Source: Amorphophallus konjac
Taxonomy: Eukaryota > Streptophyta > Magnoliopsida > Alismatales > Araceae
Length of the DNA stretch: 64,000 nt
Assembly: GCA_022559845.1 (NCBI GenBank)
Contig: CM040121.1
Coordinates: 565,986,140-566,050,139 of the forward strand
Direction: 5' to 3'
Positions 10,301 through 21,510 of this stretch are shown in pieces. The position numbers and the translations under genes are program-made. Below the pieces are notes generated by a model. That model searched no databases. It was not told where the DNA came from and saw nothing but the letters and a program-made list of their open reading frames with translations. Position 1 is the stretch's first letter; each line of letters opens with the position of its first letter.

Positions 10301-13300
10301 GTTTCGTTTATGTTATCAAATGTCTACAGATGGGATTGTATATTTTCCTGATTATGTAGATTCAGATTGTCTGCCTTATGGCATGAGTTTCACTCTGTCC
10401 AAATTGTAAGCAGACCTATTCTCTTCACTTGTGATTTCAATTTTCAAGGAAGTTCTCTTTATTTATGAGGAGTTGGGGATTTATCCAGTTGACAATGCAG
10501 CCATAGCATATTTTCAGGGCTTTGTGACAAATGCACCTATATATATGTGTGTGTTTCAGCCGCAGATGTTCCAACATTTGGATATGTCATGACCAGTTTT
10601 ACAGCTGTTTGGACTAAACACTTTCATGAGGCATTGGAACAAGTACTTGTATGTCAATATTTGTTTCAGTCTTTCTCTGTGGCAAAGGACAATGCTCTAA
10701 ATGCCTATTCAAGTGGCTGATCTTATTTTTGAATTGTCTAGCAGCTTGAGCTCGGTTTATATATCGTTAAACCTGTAAGGACATTGCCTTAATTTTTTCT
10801 TTTTGGGTCTTAAAAGGTATTTATGCCAACATTTATACATAAGGACCAATCGACTGCTTTTTGCATATATAAATCTGCAGTTCCTAGGACCAATCGACTG
10901 CTTTTTGCATATATAAATCTGCAGTTCCTAGGACCAATCGGCTGCTTTAAGTACCAACATATACTGCAAACGAGGAAGAAGATAAAATTGACAATTAAAA
11001 CATTTTACCACCACAATTTTTCATAACAAAAAGGGAAACAAACACTCTGGCTGCTACATGGTGCGTTGTTGTCACCATTCTTGTTAATTTTGCAACCCCT
11101 ACATTATCAAAAGGTTTCTCATGGAAATGACAGCATCTTAAACAGAATGCTTAAAATTCTTCTTGTGAACAGGCGATTAATCCTTTGGAGCTGTCTATGG
11201 AAGCCCTTAAAGAGATTCAGTTAAGATTTTACAAAGACTTCCCTCCTCATCCTAAGGAAACGGTTTATGGTTTTGCTACACCATCAACAATGAAACCAAC
11301 TCAGTGGAGCTGTAAGTTTAATGCCCTTTTCTTCCAATTATCATATCTTTTCGACTAGGATGTTACAAAGTCAAAGCACGTGTCTTGAGCGATGGCATAT
11401 TTCAGATCCTGGAGGTGGTGTCAATCAAATTCCGGCTCAATGTACAATTTCAGGTGATGTCAGGTGTGCATCTTCTTTAAATACTACTACTTAGGTTGCT
11501 CTGAGCTCCAAGTAACATCTTTTCAATGTTCTTTGGGGCTATTCATATTATCATGGTCGTTATAACTTGTCAAGGTTAAGAGTCACCATTTATTTCTCAT
11601 CTAAGCTGAGAATACTTTGCAACAACATCATCTACTTTAGTTTGAAGGTACTGATGTCATTGTGCTTGTGATGATTTAACTTGAGAAAACTCAGGAACTA
11701 TGTCTGGATGAACTTGAAGCGCTTTTTACAACTGAGTTATAATTTTATAAATTTTTTTTTTTTGCATACATGTCCCTGCTAAGGATGAAATTGCATAAGA
11801 ACATATCCTATATTCAGATTTGCATGTATAGTTCTGTATGTGAATTAAGTGTACGTATGCCCTTAACCATCACTTTCTGTTAACAAACCATTAAAATCTT
11901 TTAACGTGAGATGAAGAAGATGGAATTTCCATGGATATTTTGACAGAAGTTTACCACAAGGGCATATGTGACATCAAATCCATGTATAGAGGCTATACAT
12001 ACAAATGCAAATGTAGGATGGGTTTTCATGCAATTTCAGTTTTAGCAGGGGTACACATGCAAAAAATCCTTTTATCAAATTAATTAAACTCAAAAGAGTA
12101 GGAACAAATGTCACACTGACAGACTTTTAACATGCATTTACTTTTTCCTTTTGGAGGTTGCCATGGACCAGAAGCCTTCGAGAAATAGAAAGGGACTTCT
12201 AATGTTTATTAGGGCCCAATGCCTTCTATGTGAAAGAAATCTAGCATTTGCATCTGTTGTTCTCAAAATATGACAGTGTGATGGCTGTGGTCCAGTAGCC
12301 ACAAGTCCACCACCTCTTCCCATCAAAAGGGAAAACTAAAAAGATTCAAAGGAACTTACATATGCCATTCCTGCTCCATCATCGGCTATCTGTTATTCTT
12401 TTAAAGTATTTCATCATTGAAAGGAAAATGGGGAAACTGATTGCAGTTCTTTTTTGCAGGTTGACACCCTTCTACAGGTTGGTTTTCCGCATCAGAATTT
12501 TAACTTTGACCCTCCTTTTTATATTATTCATGGAATTTTCTCTTTAAATTTGGAGCATTGCAAATAACATTTTGTTGAGGTTTCGAAAATTCATTCCACT
12601 TTTGGTACAGCACAACAGATGTGGTGAAGAAGTTACAAGAATATGTGGATGACATAAATGCTAACATAGAGAAGCTAGATACTCGAGGGCCTGTATCAAA
12701 ATATGTCCTTCCTGATGAAAATTTGAAGGGAAGGTTAGTTGTTTCTCGTCTCTTTTTGTAGGCGGGGTTCTTGTGCCTTGAACTTGGCATTCTTAGATTA
12801 TTTACAAGAACTTGAGAACTCAGCACGTCTTCTCAGATTTGGATACATTTTTACATACATTAATGTGCACCCACGTTAAGATATTGAAAATTTGAAATTT
12901 GTCCACTCTCAATTCGTTTTGTGAATAAAGTGTTTATTAGAATACTTGCAACTATGGTTGGAGAAGGTGTAATCCATCACCAACCGTAACATGGCTTGTC
13001 TTTCTTCCTTTTTGTTTTCTTGAAGGTGTCTAAGCACCACATGTCATTAAAATGAAGAAGACCAGGATACAGAGTGGGTTGGGGGTGGGGGGGGGACAAG
13101 TGGCACAAAGGCCCACAAACTATCCAGATGATAGCTGCCCCTCACACAAGAAAACAGAAAAAAGAAATTACAGCCAAGGGGGAGAAGGAAATCCCCAGAG
13201 TCACAGACCCAGGACCACCCCTAAAAAGGAGAAGACAACCCCTAAAGGAGAAAATGAGACCAAAGGAGCAACTTCTGGAACAATTGATAATTATCTTCAT

Positions 13301-16300
13301 GTAATTCCATTGATGGAGGACCAGTCTTCAACTAGCCTGACGGCCCTCCCTTTGTTGAGGGGTTATAACTTTAATCATTAGATGGCTTTAATCATGTTGA
13401 TGCCACAACCCTTGATTAATTTGTATTGTACTATATTCTAACTTTCTTTTCTTCTTTTTGTGGAAGTAATTATATTGTTTTTTCTCAGAATGGAAATCAG
13501 TTTCGATGAGTCTATAATGTCTGGGGTTGCTTGTGACATTGAATCTCGTGGCTATCAAGTTCTCTGCAAAGCAACTGAGGAAGTGGTTGGATATGTGAAA
13601 CCCTATTCAATCACTGGGAGTCTTCCATTGATCCGAGAACTTCAGGTTTCGTCCTATCTCTGTCTGACATTTATCTTGCCCAAAATTTTCCCATTTAGGG
13701 AAATTGATCCCAGGTTCTTTTGCTGATATAGGATGAAGGCTTTGATGTTCAAACTTCTGGATATGGTGATCCCCCCTCCCAACCCTCTCTCTCATATGTT
13801 TTATATGCAGTTTCTTATCACTTCCTAGAGCACTCAATTTGTGCAGATCTTTTGGCCATTTCCTAGGGCAGTCATATGACTTACATACTTTTTAATAATG
13901 TGTTATTTTTGCATGAGCATCATCATCATCATCATTGTTTTCAAGGCGTCGCCTAGGCGACAAGGCTCTCCAAGGCGACCAGGCGCCTAGGCGAGCAGCC
14001 CATTAAGACACTCACCTGGCTGCCTTGGTACACATAGGCCACCTTGGGCCTGCCTAGTCTGTCTTGGTAGGACATCCACTCCTTCTTTTGAGGTAAATTT
14101 TAGTATTTTGGTAAAATTTTAAGGATAATTTTAAAAAATTGACAAATGATATGTCAAGATTGGAAAGAGAAGATAAGACTTTCATTTCTCTTTCCCCTTT
14201 CTCTCGTATTCTTCTCTCTGTCGGTTCCTCTTCCTTCCTCTTAAGGACATTGATTCATATTTGCTTGGTGCACTTTTTGAAGTTAGTACTATTTTTGTGT
14301 CTCTTTTTGATAATTCACAAGTAGAAAATTATGAAAATATTATGTTGATGTGCTCATAATTTACCAAAAAATGTGTCATTTATGCTTCCTTTTAATATAG
14401 AGAATAACTATTTGAATACCAAATTTTAGATTAAAATTTGTGTATTGATTGACATGTATTCGTAAATTCTTATTAGTTTTCTCCTTATTAATTTATTTTT
14501 ATTTGTCATTTTTTCTATTTTTACTTTTTAAAATATAGATATATGTTGAAAATTTGTGAATATCAAATTTTCTATTAACTAAGATAGAACTTATATGTAG
14601 AAAATATATAGTAGTAGTTCTCTTGTATCGTACTTAGTTATATAAACTAGGCTTCGCCTAGGCGCCTCGCCTTGTCGCCTAAGCAGTAAGGCGGTGGGCC
14701 ACCGCCTTGGTCGCCTTGGACGTCTTGACAACCATGATCATCATCATGAGAGCCTTATCCCAATTTGGGGTCGGCTACATGAATCCTGTTCCGCCAAAGA
14801 TTTCTATCAAGTGCTATATTCATATTTAAACTCAAGTAACTATTGTCCTTCTGAATAACATCGCACCATCTCATTTTAAACATTCACCGAACTCTTTTAC
14901 TAGCATCCACTAAGATTTGGGCACATCTTTTAATCGACACTGAGTTAGGGTGACGAAGCATATGTCCAAACTACCTGAGTCTATTTTCTCTCATTTTACT
15001 ATCAATTAGGACTATCCCCAGGCCCTTACGGATGCGCTCATTCTTAATCTTATTTTTCTTAATCTTGTCACACATCCATCTCAACATCCTCATCTCTGCT
15101 ACACACATTTTGTGAATGTGTTTCTTTCGTACTGCCCAACACTCGGTACCATATAACAAAGCAGATCTCACAACTGTTCTATAAAACTTCCCTTTCAGTT
15201 TCACAAGTATACGATGATCACAGAGGACTCCTGACGCGCTTCTCCATTTTAACCAACCCGCTTTAATCCTGTGTGCAATATCGCCATAAATCTCCCCATT
15301 CTCGTGTATGATAGACCCTAAGTATCGAAAGTTACTACTCTTAGAAATATTTTGTCCATCAATTAGAATAATATCTTTCTGTATCACTCTCTTATTACTA
15401 AAATTACAGTGCATAAATTTTGACTTGCTCCTACTAATTTTAAAACCTTTAGACTCCAAGACATGCTTCCAACGTTCTAACTTAAGATAATATAATGTGC
15501 AAATAACATACACCAAGGGATATCATCATGCAATTATTTTGTTACTTCATCCGTAACTATGGCAAAGAGATGCGTACTTAGTGCAGAATTTTGATGCAAA
15601 TCTATAGTAACTGAAAATTCACAAGTCTCTCCAGCACTAGTAATAGCACATTCGTACATATTCTTAACCAAATCAACATATTCTTGAGGGACTCCGTTCT
15701 TTCTTAATGTCCACCAAATCAATTTTCTCGGTACTCGATCATACGTCTTTTCCAAATCAAGAAAAACTACATATAAATCTTTTCTCATCTCTTTATACTT
15801 CTCCATTAGATATCGTAGTAAGAAAATAGCTTTTGTACTATATCTGTTTGGTATGAAACCAAACTGATTTTTCGATATAGTAGTCATATATCGAAGGCAT
15901 TTTTCGATTACTCTTTCCTAAAGTTTCATAGTACGACTCATAAATTTAATTCCACGATATTTATTACAGCTTTGAATATCTCCTTTGTTTTTATAGAAAG
16001 GAACTACAACACTTCTTCAATCTTCTGGCATTCTCCGTTCCTTTAAAATTTTATTGAAAAGTTTAATTAGCCACCTAATATCAATGTCTCTTAGGCTTTT
16101 TCATACTTCAATAAGTATGTCATCTGGTTCTAAGGTCTTACCCACTTTCATTTTTCTTAAAACATTATCCACTGTTGACATCTTAATACGTCTGAAATAC
16201 TGATATTTATCAAATCTTGGTGACTCTTGGGCACCTTCTAAAGAGAAATTCTTGACGTAATCTGAAGATAACTACGCCACCTCTCTTTAATCTCAGGATC

Positions 16301-16943
16301 CTTAGTTAGAATCTCTTGATCTTCGCCTTTATTGCAATGAATATGATCTAGATCTCTAGTTTTTCTTTATCTTAATTTAGCAAGTTTAAATATATCATTT
16401 TCACCCTCTCGGATTCCTAATTTATTATATAATTCTTCAAATGTCTTTGATTTAGCTTCACTAACTATTTTCTTAGTCCTCTTCTTAGCTATTTTATAAG
16501 CTTCTAAAGTTTGATTATTTTTGTTAGTTTGTCAAGCTTTAAAGCACTCTTTTTTTGCTCTAATGGTATTTTAGATTTCCTCACTCCACCACTAAGTCCC
16601 TTTTTTCAAATTCTTCTTACCTTTAGATTCACCTAATAGTCATTGTGCTACACTCTTTATATAATTTGTAACATTATTCCATATTATATTAGTTTCTTAT
16701 TCTAAATTTCAAATATTTTTCTTTAATAGATGATTTTTAAATGTTTCTAAACTTTTGCTTTTTAAATTCCACCATTTAATCTTATGGCAGTTATTTATAA
16801 TGGTCTTTAATTGCTATGTCATCTCTGCAGGCTTAATGGCTACATATCACGCAAAGAATGAATACTGCCTTTTCTCTGATATGTGCCAGGGCTTTCAGGT
16901 GTTTGTGAGCATCATTTCTCAGTTGGAAGAAGATTCTAACTGA
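2782..16943 (+). CDS. NAOD: Acetylornithine deacetylase-like protein (M20 family), 10 exons
   Basis: Exons: 2782-3117, 3222-3466, 8015-8123, 11173-11311, 11406-11463, 12460-12477, 12611-12733, 13489-13645, 13732-13765 and 16831-16943. They sum to 1332 nt (443 aa plus TGA) with compatible phases and GT-AG borders throughout. The length fits plant acetylornithine deacetylases (about 440 aa). M20 metallohydrolase marks are visible: H101-x-D103 in CHMDVVP, D133 in GRGTTDCLGH and the E167-E168 pair in NEEN. The family hydrolyses N-acetylornithine to ornithine and acetate; in plants it is linked to ornithine and polyamine supply, and no transit peptide is evident. Exon 1 is strongly GC-rich and later exons are AT-rich. 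Introns 2, 3 and 9 (4.5, 3.0 and 3.1 kb) are swollen by transposons. The frame is intact. The precise substrate is inferred from family membership. Confidence 0.95.
3890..4939 (+). mobile_element. L1-type LINE remnant (ORF2 C-terminus) in NAOD intron 2
   Basis: Broken plus-strand frames encode the end of an L1 ORF2. Around 4409-4570 lies a zinc-binding reverse-transcriptase-associated domain with the pattern C-x2-C...H-x4-C (CCLCGTVEEDIDHLF). Further on, near 4690-4740, is the tryptophan-rich W...ERNNRIF tail. Stops and frameshifts throughout show it is dead. The left edge is uncertain. A GGA/GGAGGA run at 4170-4193 interrupts it. The right end meets the hAT MITE flank at about 4939. Confidence 0.65.
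4948..5422. mobile_element. Non-autonomous hAT MITE with 8-bp TSD
   Basis: The 475-bp element starts CAGGGTTTG and ends CAAACCCTA. It is flanked by perfect 8-bp duplications GTACCATC at 4940-4947 and 5423-5430, the hallmark length for hAT transposons. The ends are GC-rich with CCCGNCCCG motifs and the centre is AT-rich. No transposase is encoded. It lies inside NAOD intron 2. Confidence 0.9.
5869..6297 (-). pseudogene. Captured DHNA-CoA thioesterase exons 1-2
   Basis: Minus-strand exon 1 (6297 to 6145) encodes a start and then LNPALHDLGF...VDLPP...VIGRF, ending at a GTGAGG donor. After an 82-bp intron, exon 2 (6060 to 5869) encodes PFDALHGW...AESLVGMAAHMASG...VAGVNL...NHLRPACLGDHVVAE...KTIQ and ends at a GTGCGT donor. 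This is the hot-dog fold of plant 1,4-dihydroxy-2-naphthoyl-CoA thioesterase (phylloquinone pathway). Both exon borders match the family, so genomic DNA including an intron was copied. The rest of the gene is absent, hence a fragment. The usual HGG in the first helix reads HGW here. Confidence 0.7.
6640..6685. repeat. (GA)n microsatellite
   Basis: About 22 perfect GA units inside the Pack-MULE. A second run of about 20 GA units is at 7331-7372. Confidence 0.95.
6785..7190 (+). pseudogene. Captured GT47/exostosin-like glycosyltransferase fragment
   Basis: An N-terminal hydrophobic stretch (VVAALCFLIGFFSG, near 6790-6830) looks like a type II signal anchor. Further on, DHFIVLERITWDFWRP...NFLYMPGM (about 6980-7070) resembles the DHF...GR..WDF...LLLLPGM block of plant xyloglucan-galactosyltransferase-like exostosins. 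It is followed by KVTRPVIEHNP and, after a frameshift, WDDHDVGVSY. A 36-bp stretch containing an in-frame stop is duplicated at about 7047-7113. The fragment is broken and lies inside the Pack-MULE. Confidence 0.5.
8217..9026. mobile_element. ~800-bp inverted-repeat element, copy 1 (NAOD intron 3)
   Basis: Starts CATTGTTTTCAAGGTGTCGCC and ends in the inverse form ...GACAACCATG. The termini contain self-complementary GCCTAGGCG motifs and the centre is AT-rich without ORFs. It is collinear with copy 2 at 13933-14736. Flanks GGCATT (8208-8213 and 9027-9032) may be a decayed 9-bp duplication, pointing to a Mutator-like non-autonomous element. Confidence 0.65.
10847..10957. repeat. 46-bp tandem repeat, 2.4 units
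   Basis: The unit beginning GGACCAATCGACTGC occurs twice in near-identical form and a third time in part, in NAOD intron 3. It has no coding role. Confidence 0.9.
13933..14736. mobile_element. ~800-bp inverted-repeat element, copy 2 (NAOD intron 9)
   Basis: Similar throughout to the element at 8217-9026, with better preserved ends: CATTGTTTTCAAGGCGTC at left and, inverted at right, CATGGTTGTCAAGACGTC. Both sides are ATC repeats (ATCATCATCAT), so it was inserted into the trinucleotide tail of the neighbouring RTE LINE and its target duplication is hidden by the microsatellite. Confidence 0.7.
14737..16790 (-). mobile_element. RTE-type LINE, 5'-truncated, in NAOD intron 9
   Basis: Minus-strand frames at 15534-15887 and 14971-15516 encode a reverse transcriptase of the plant RTE clade: QFGFIPNR, VVFLDLEKTYDRVPRKL, TIDLHQNSAL, then the C-terminal FRYLGSIIHENGEI and RRMLRWMC-like region. 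The remains of the upstream linker region extend to about 16790. The 3' end has the typical GGATTCATGTAGCCGACCCCA sequence (in inverse at 14768-14795) followed by (ATG)n. The catalytic YADD box falls in a damaged gap between the two frames; there are many stops. The truncated 5' end lies only about 40 bp from the acceptor of NAOD exon 10. Confidence 0.85.
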
Positions 16944-18345
16944 TGAATGATTGATTTTGTTCGCTTAGAACTTTGTAGCAGTTTAAAGGACAAAATAGTA
17001 CAAATATGTATTTTCCTGTCAGTGGATGGTGATCTATCTGAAGTTATTTTGCTCAAAGAATAAAGCTAGATAAGCTTGGAAAGTCCTTCATACCATCATA
17101 AAATAATGTTATCATGGATTATTGTTACCATGTGATCTTTAGATCTTACTGTTTCTGAAAACCCTAATTTCAGTTCTAAGATTGTCCATTCATATTACAT
17201 ATTTATGTTTATGCACTTTCTGGTGCGGAGGAAGATGGCAAATGTTGCAGCTGAGGAAGATGACTGTTGGAGGCAAGGAATGTTTGACTACTGGGAGAGG
17301 GATTGGGAGAGGGAGGTGAGGGGGTGGGACTAGGGGAGCTGGGAACTAGAGTGGGACTTGGGGAGCTGGGAACTCTTTCACCACTTTTGAAGATGACTGT
17401 TGGAGGCAAGGAATGTTTGACTACTGGGAGAGGGATTGGGAGAGGGAGGTGAGGGGGTGGGACTTGGGGAGCTGGGAACTAGAGTGGGACTTGGGGAGCT
17501 GGGAACTCTTTCATCATTTTTGGAGTCTCTGTCTATTGATTTGGAGTCTTGGCATTCTGGTTTGAGAGTCCTAACTACCCCTTTGATAAGCTCATTTCGG
17601 GCAACCTGATGAAATGCATTAGATTGCCATGGAGAAACAAGAGTATGAGTCTAGCCCATACGGCTAGTTGGACTTTGATCCAAGGGTGATGGCCCAACTT
17701 ATGGCCCTGCCGGCTGTTTTTGAGTTGAAAGCCAGTTAGCCTGGGCTGCCCTGGTCTATTAATGGCACTAACTTTTGCCTAAAGCTGTCCTCAAAATGAT
17801 TGGACAAAGGCTTTCATCAACATATTTCTGAGGACTAATGAGACAGCATGGAGGATCCCAAAAGATCATGATCAAAAGTGTGTTCTTGAGCGTACTGGAT
17901 GTGTGGCAAACTCGAGCAGCGCTCCCAAAGTGCACCAGGAGTTTGTCTCTGATAAGCCATTCACAGATAAGGTCCTAAAATTTCTGTATCTTATAAATGT
18001 CTGTTTCTCTGAATAAAATTATATGTGGTGAAACCACCATCAATATTTCTTGGCTCATTTCAAAATAATTAGCTTTGTGATGACTATTTTCCTTGCATCC
18101 AAGAAACTCTAAATAGGAATGCTGAAGAATATCGCCGTTTAAATAGTTTACACTTTGTTTATCTCTATTATGTACACCACGCTTGTACAAAATATTTCTA
18201 TTCTACAATGCTATGGCTGTTATATGGAGGATGGTTCAGCAGGAACATGTGGTCTCTAGCAAGAGAGCATCGAATCCCTATCGTAGGAAATTTTGCCTTC
18301 AAGCTTCTGTAAGTTCGTCGAGATGCTTGCACTTATTCCACTTGA
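16944..18345. other. NAOD 3' UTR and convergent intergenic region
   Basis: This is the space between the stop codons of NAOD (plus) and the BCM-like gene (minus). It must hold both 3' UTRs; AATAAAG at 17058-17064 could be the NAOD poly(A) signal. Apart from the 133-bp tandem duplication I see nothing gene-like; small ORFs are low-complexity. Confidence 0.6.
17256..17521. repeat. 133-bp tandem duplication
   Basis: A purine-rich unit starting GAAGATGACTGTTGG is repeated at 17256 and 17389 almost without change, and itself holds an internal short repeat (GGGGAGCTGGGAACT). The near identity indicates a recent duplication. Confidence 0.9.
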
Positions 18346-21254
18346 TTATTCTCTGCTTGAACCTCTGGATTCAATCCTCGCCTGCTGTATTCTTTTGCGA
18401 AGCCTCCGCCTGTGATCATGGATTTTCCAAAGCCCATGGCCTAACACAACGGCAGAATATATACCGTGTGTTATCATAGGGGCAAGGATATTATCTGTCT
18501 GCAGTCGTCCAGAAGGGAAACGTTACTTGTGTTTCTATTATCAATTACAATCAGGAAAGTCATGGGAAATGTAAGATTCTAGCTTTACCTGAATCCACTC
18601 GAAGCCAAGGTAGAGCGCTAATATCCCTTCCAACAGGGGAGAGTATATCTTCTTTAGTTGTCTCCTTTCATACCATGCTGCATAGCATAATAATTTAGTG
18701 TCACATTTTCCCATTTCTATGTTTCATACATTTGGTCATAAGCGCGCGTGTGTGCGCGATTTAGTGTCAAATGTTTGGTTTGATATGTTTTCAAGTCTGA
18801 GACAAACCTGCAAACAGCTTTTTAAGGTCTTCACGGCCAGTACGAGACCTTGATATTGGAGCAACAACATAAGTGGGATCTGCAGGAAAGTGAAACCAAC
18901 ATTTTTAATTAAATATAATGATGAAATCGGAGATGCCAGTAAACAAAAGGTTATTTACCTTTCGGAGCAGTGGTAACATAGTAGAGGGATCCTGTAAGAG
19001 CAGCCGTGATTGCAGCTGCAAACGCTTGTGCAAATGGAACAAAGACAGGCAACATGCCAGTCTGAAACAGGAAAACAAGTCAGATGCAACCTTAAAAGGT
19101 GAACAGAAAAAGATTTACTTTTTGGGAGGTGGGTGGGTTTGTACCAGCGATGCGATCCCATGGGCATCTTTCATCAAATCATTGCCTCTTAAGAATATAT
19201 CAGCCAACGAGCCCTTCAACATTCAAAAGGGATATTAATTTAGGGGAATCGCTCTAGTATCGGAGAAGGAACAAAAGTAAGCTGTGATTATTAAATTGTA
19301 TAACTTTCCAGGCATGCATGCTATCATATTTTACATCTTCGAGATGTCATCCCACATAAAAGTATTCCCATTTTTTTTAATATGAGTGATGACGGACGAA
19401 AGTAAGCGTCGTATATCATTTGTCTCACAACAAAAGGGCAACTCAGGTTATTTTATTTGCTCACCAGAGTACAAAACAAATCAAGAATCATATACTTCCA
19501 AATGAGTTCTACGAGGAAAGTCTGACATTGAAGTTAAAATAAATCAAACAAGAGTATTCTGTAGTCAAGAGGACCAACACACTATTGAATCAGCTGCGCT
19601 TTGACAGAGGGTTAGATAAATGGAGAGATATCCTCTTTAGATTAGTATGTCCATTCACTTACTCTCATTTACTTTGATAAAAGGGACGGGTTAAACTGTT
19701 TCACTTATTTAGATGGGTCACACTATCCAGATTAGATGAGGTTTATCCCTCAATCTAACCCGAATATTTATATCCCTATGTCAAACCAAAAAAAGAACAA
19801 AATGGAAGTTATCCCAGGGACAAGTGGGGGATAACCCCCTCGTAGACTTCACAGCTTAAAAGGGTATTCACGTTTCCAGGAAGGAGTCCATACTATGTCA
19901 CTAGACTAATTCCAAAGCTAAATGAGGTCATCTAACATCGTGCCCATGAATCCTGACCTGCACAGCAGCACGGTAGAAAAGCTCCTCCCCCACAGAACTT
20001 GCTGTAATGATGAGCATAAACTGCAAAAGACCCATGCCATCAGATTAACACACAGACCTTACAAAACACCAAAACTGAAAGGAGTAACTGAAAATGCCAG
20101 GCACACCCACCTGCCACGGGGACATCCCATAGAAGAAGCTCCGGAGCTCCTCATCCTCCACATCCCTGATTGCCCGGGCATGCGGTGAGTACTTCACAAC
20201 TTCATCCTGAAAACATCGAATCAGCACTCATCACTCGAACAGCTAGTTGTGTTCCAGAACCCACAACAACAACTTCCAGGGTATGAAGAGTGGTTGTGAT
20301 TCAACAAGCCAAAGAACATGGTATACATACATCTAGTATTAAGAGCAGAGCCATGATTGGGGGTGATGCATAGCCAAGACCATCAACAATGGCCTTCAGG
20401 GACAAGTGGAATCCACCCATGTAATCCACCCCGGTCATGGAGCATATGAACTTGCCTGCCAGCGCCATGGCTCCATACACACCTGAGAACGTTTTGATTC
20501 CAAGAATCCAGATTAGGAAAGAAACATGCAAGAACATAGGCACGTAGGACTAGGATTAATCATCTGAGGAACAATGTTCAACAATTACATCCAAATCAGA
20601 ATTCGCGGTCACCAAACAAGTGTAAGGCAAAAGGAATTGGGAAGGTCATATTCTCAACTCGAAGAACACTTGCTTTGGGAACAGGAAAGGAGGAGCATGA
20701 TTGCACAGAGTTACAATGTCAATGGTCAAATACAGGAATTGGGAAAACCTCATAAACCCCTCCATGCCTCCCAACCCAACAAGTTTCTGCATAGTGAAAT
20801 GATAAGGAAAAATGTGTAGAAACGACCGGCCGCGGCACTCACCGATTCCGTAGCTTAGCCTGACGACGGCGCCCAGCTTCTCCCAAACGGGGTACTCCGC
20901 GTCAACGCCGGCGAAGCTCCGATCTATGGCGGTGGTCGACGACGACGTGGTGGACGGCACCTCCACCCCGGGGCCCCCGAAGCCATCCCCGCCCCGCGTC
21001 CCCCCGCGTCGGATCCCGTCAATCCCCTCCCCGCTCCCTTCCGTCGACGCCCTCGCGACCCTGACCACGGCGCCGCCGTCGGGGCAGCCCCATGCGCACC
21101 TGCGCCTGCCCCTCCTGTTGGGGAGGCCCGAGGGGCACCTGAGGCCGAAGCTGCCGCTGGTGGAGCAGGAAGCAGAGGTCGAAGCGGTGGGAGAGGAAGG
21201 GCCCAGGGGGACGAGGGAGAAGCTCCGAGCTGCGGAAGCGCAGCTCAGCTCCAT
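18346..21254 (-). CDS. BCM: BCM/CAAX-protease-like plastid membrane protein, 9 exons
   Basis: Exons (minus): 21254-20843, 20482-20331, 20206-20111, 20020-19958, 19213-19145, 19061-18959, 18879-18808, 18677-18589 and 18498-18346. They total 1209 nt (402 aa plus TAA) with consistent phases and GT-AG borders. The first ~100 residues are Ser/Arg/Gly-rich and look like a chloroplast transit peptide. Several hydrophobic segments follow (for example PPIMALLLILD, FMLIITASSVG, AFAAAITAALTGSLYY, APMITHGIYSAVVLG). The CPBP (CAAX protease self-immunity) motif EELFYR is at residues 232-237 and H363 lies in the last helix. In Arabidopsis this family includes the thylakoid BCM proteins that balance chlorophyll synthesis and breakdown; I assign it by sequence recall. 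The second CPBP histidine motif is not apparent, so protease activity is doubtful. Exon 1 is GC-rich. Confidence 0.9.
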
Positions 21255-21510
21255 GCCAAGCTGCTGCTACTGTAGAAGGGAGAAGAGGAGAGACTAGAGA
21301 GAGGGAGAGAGAAGGGGGGGGAGGCTGCTTGCGGCGTCGTCCAGGAAGGGGAAGCCCCCCTGGTGGAGCTAGCAGTGGAGGCGGCCATGGCCGCCGCGGG
21401 GTCGTTCCATTCCCGTGGTGGGGAGGCCTCGCCTTGTCGCGTCCGCCATTAGCACTTGGCGCCTTCTCTGGCGCTCCTCCTCCTCCTCATTTATAAACAC
21501 CCCTTATCTA
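21255..21510 (-). promoter_or_regulatory. Putative promoter and 5' UTR of BCM-like gene
   Basis: Upstream of the ATG at 21254 lies a GA/CT-rich leader (21285-21325) and, about 240 bp upstream, TTTATAAA (about 21489-21496), a good TATA box in the minus orientation. The rest is GC-rich. Confidence 0.5.

Noticed and set aside
13030..13300. Possible LINE tail in NAOD intron 7
   Set aside because: Purine-rich with an ORF of 109 codons, but no domain or end structure was recognised.
20926..21297. 123-codon plus-strand ORF
   Set aside because: Antisense shadow of BCM-like exon 1, Pro/Arg-rich from GC composition.
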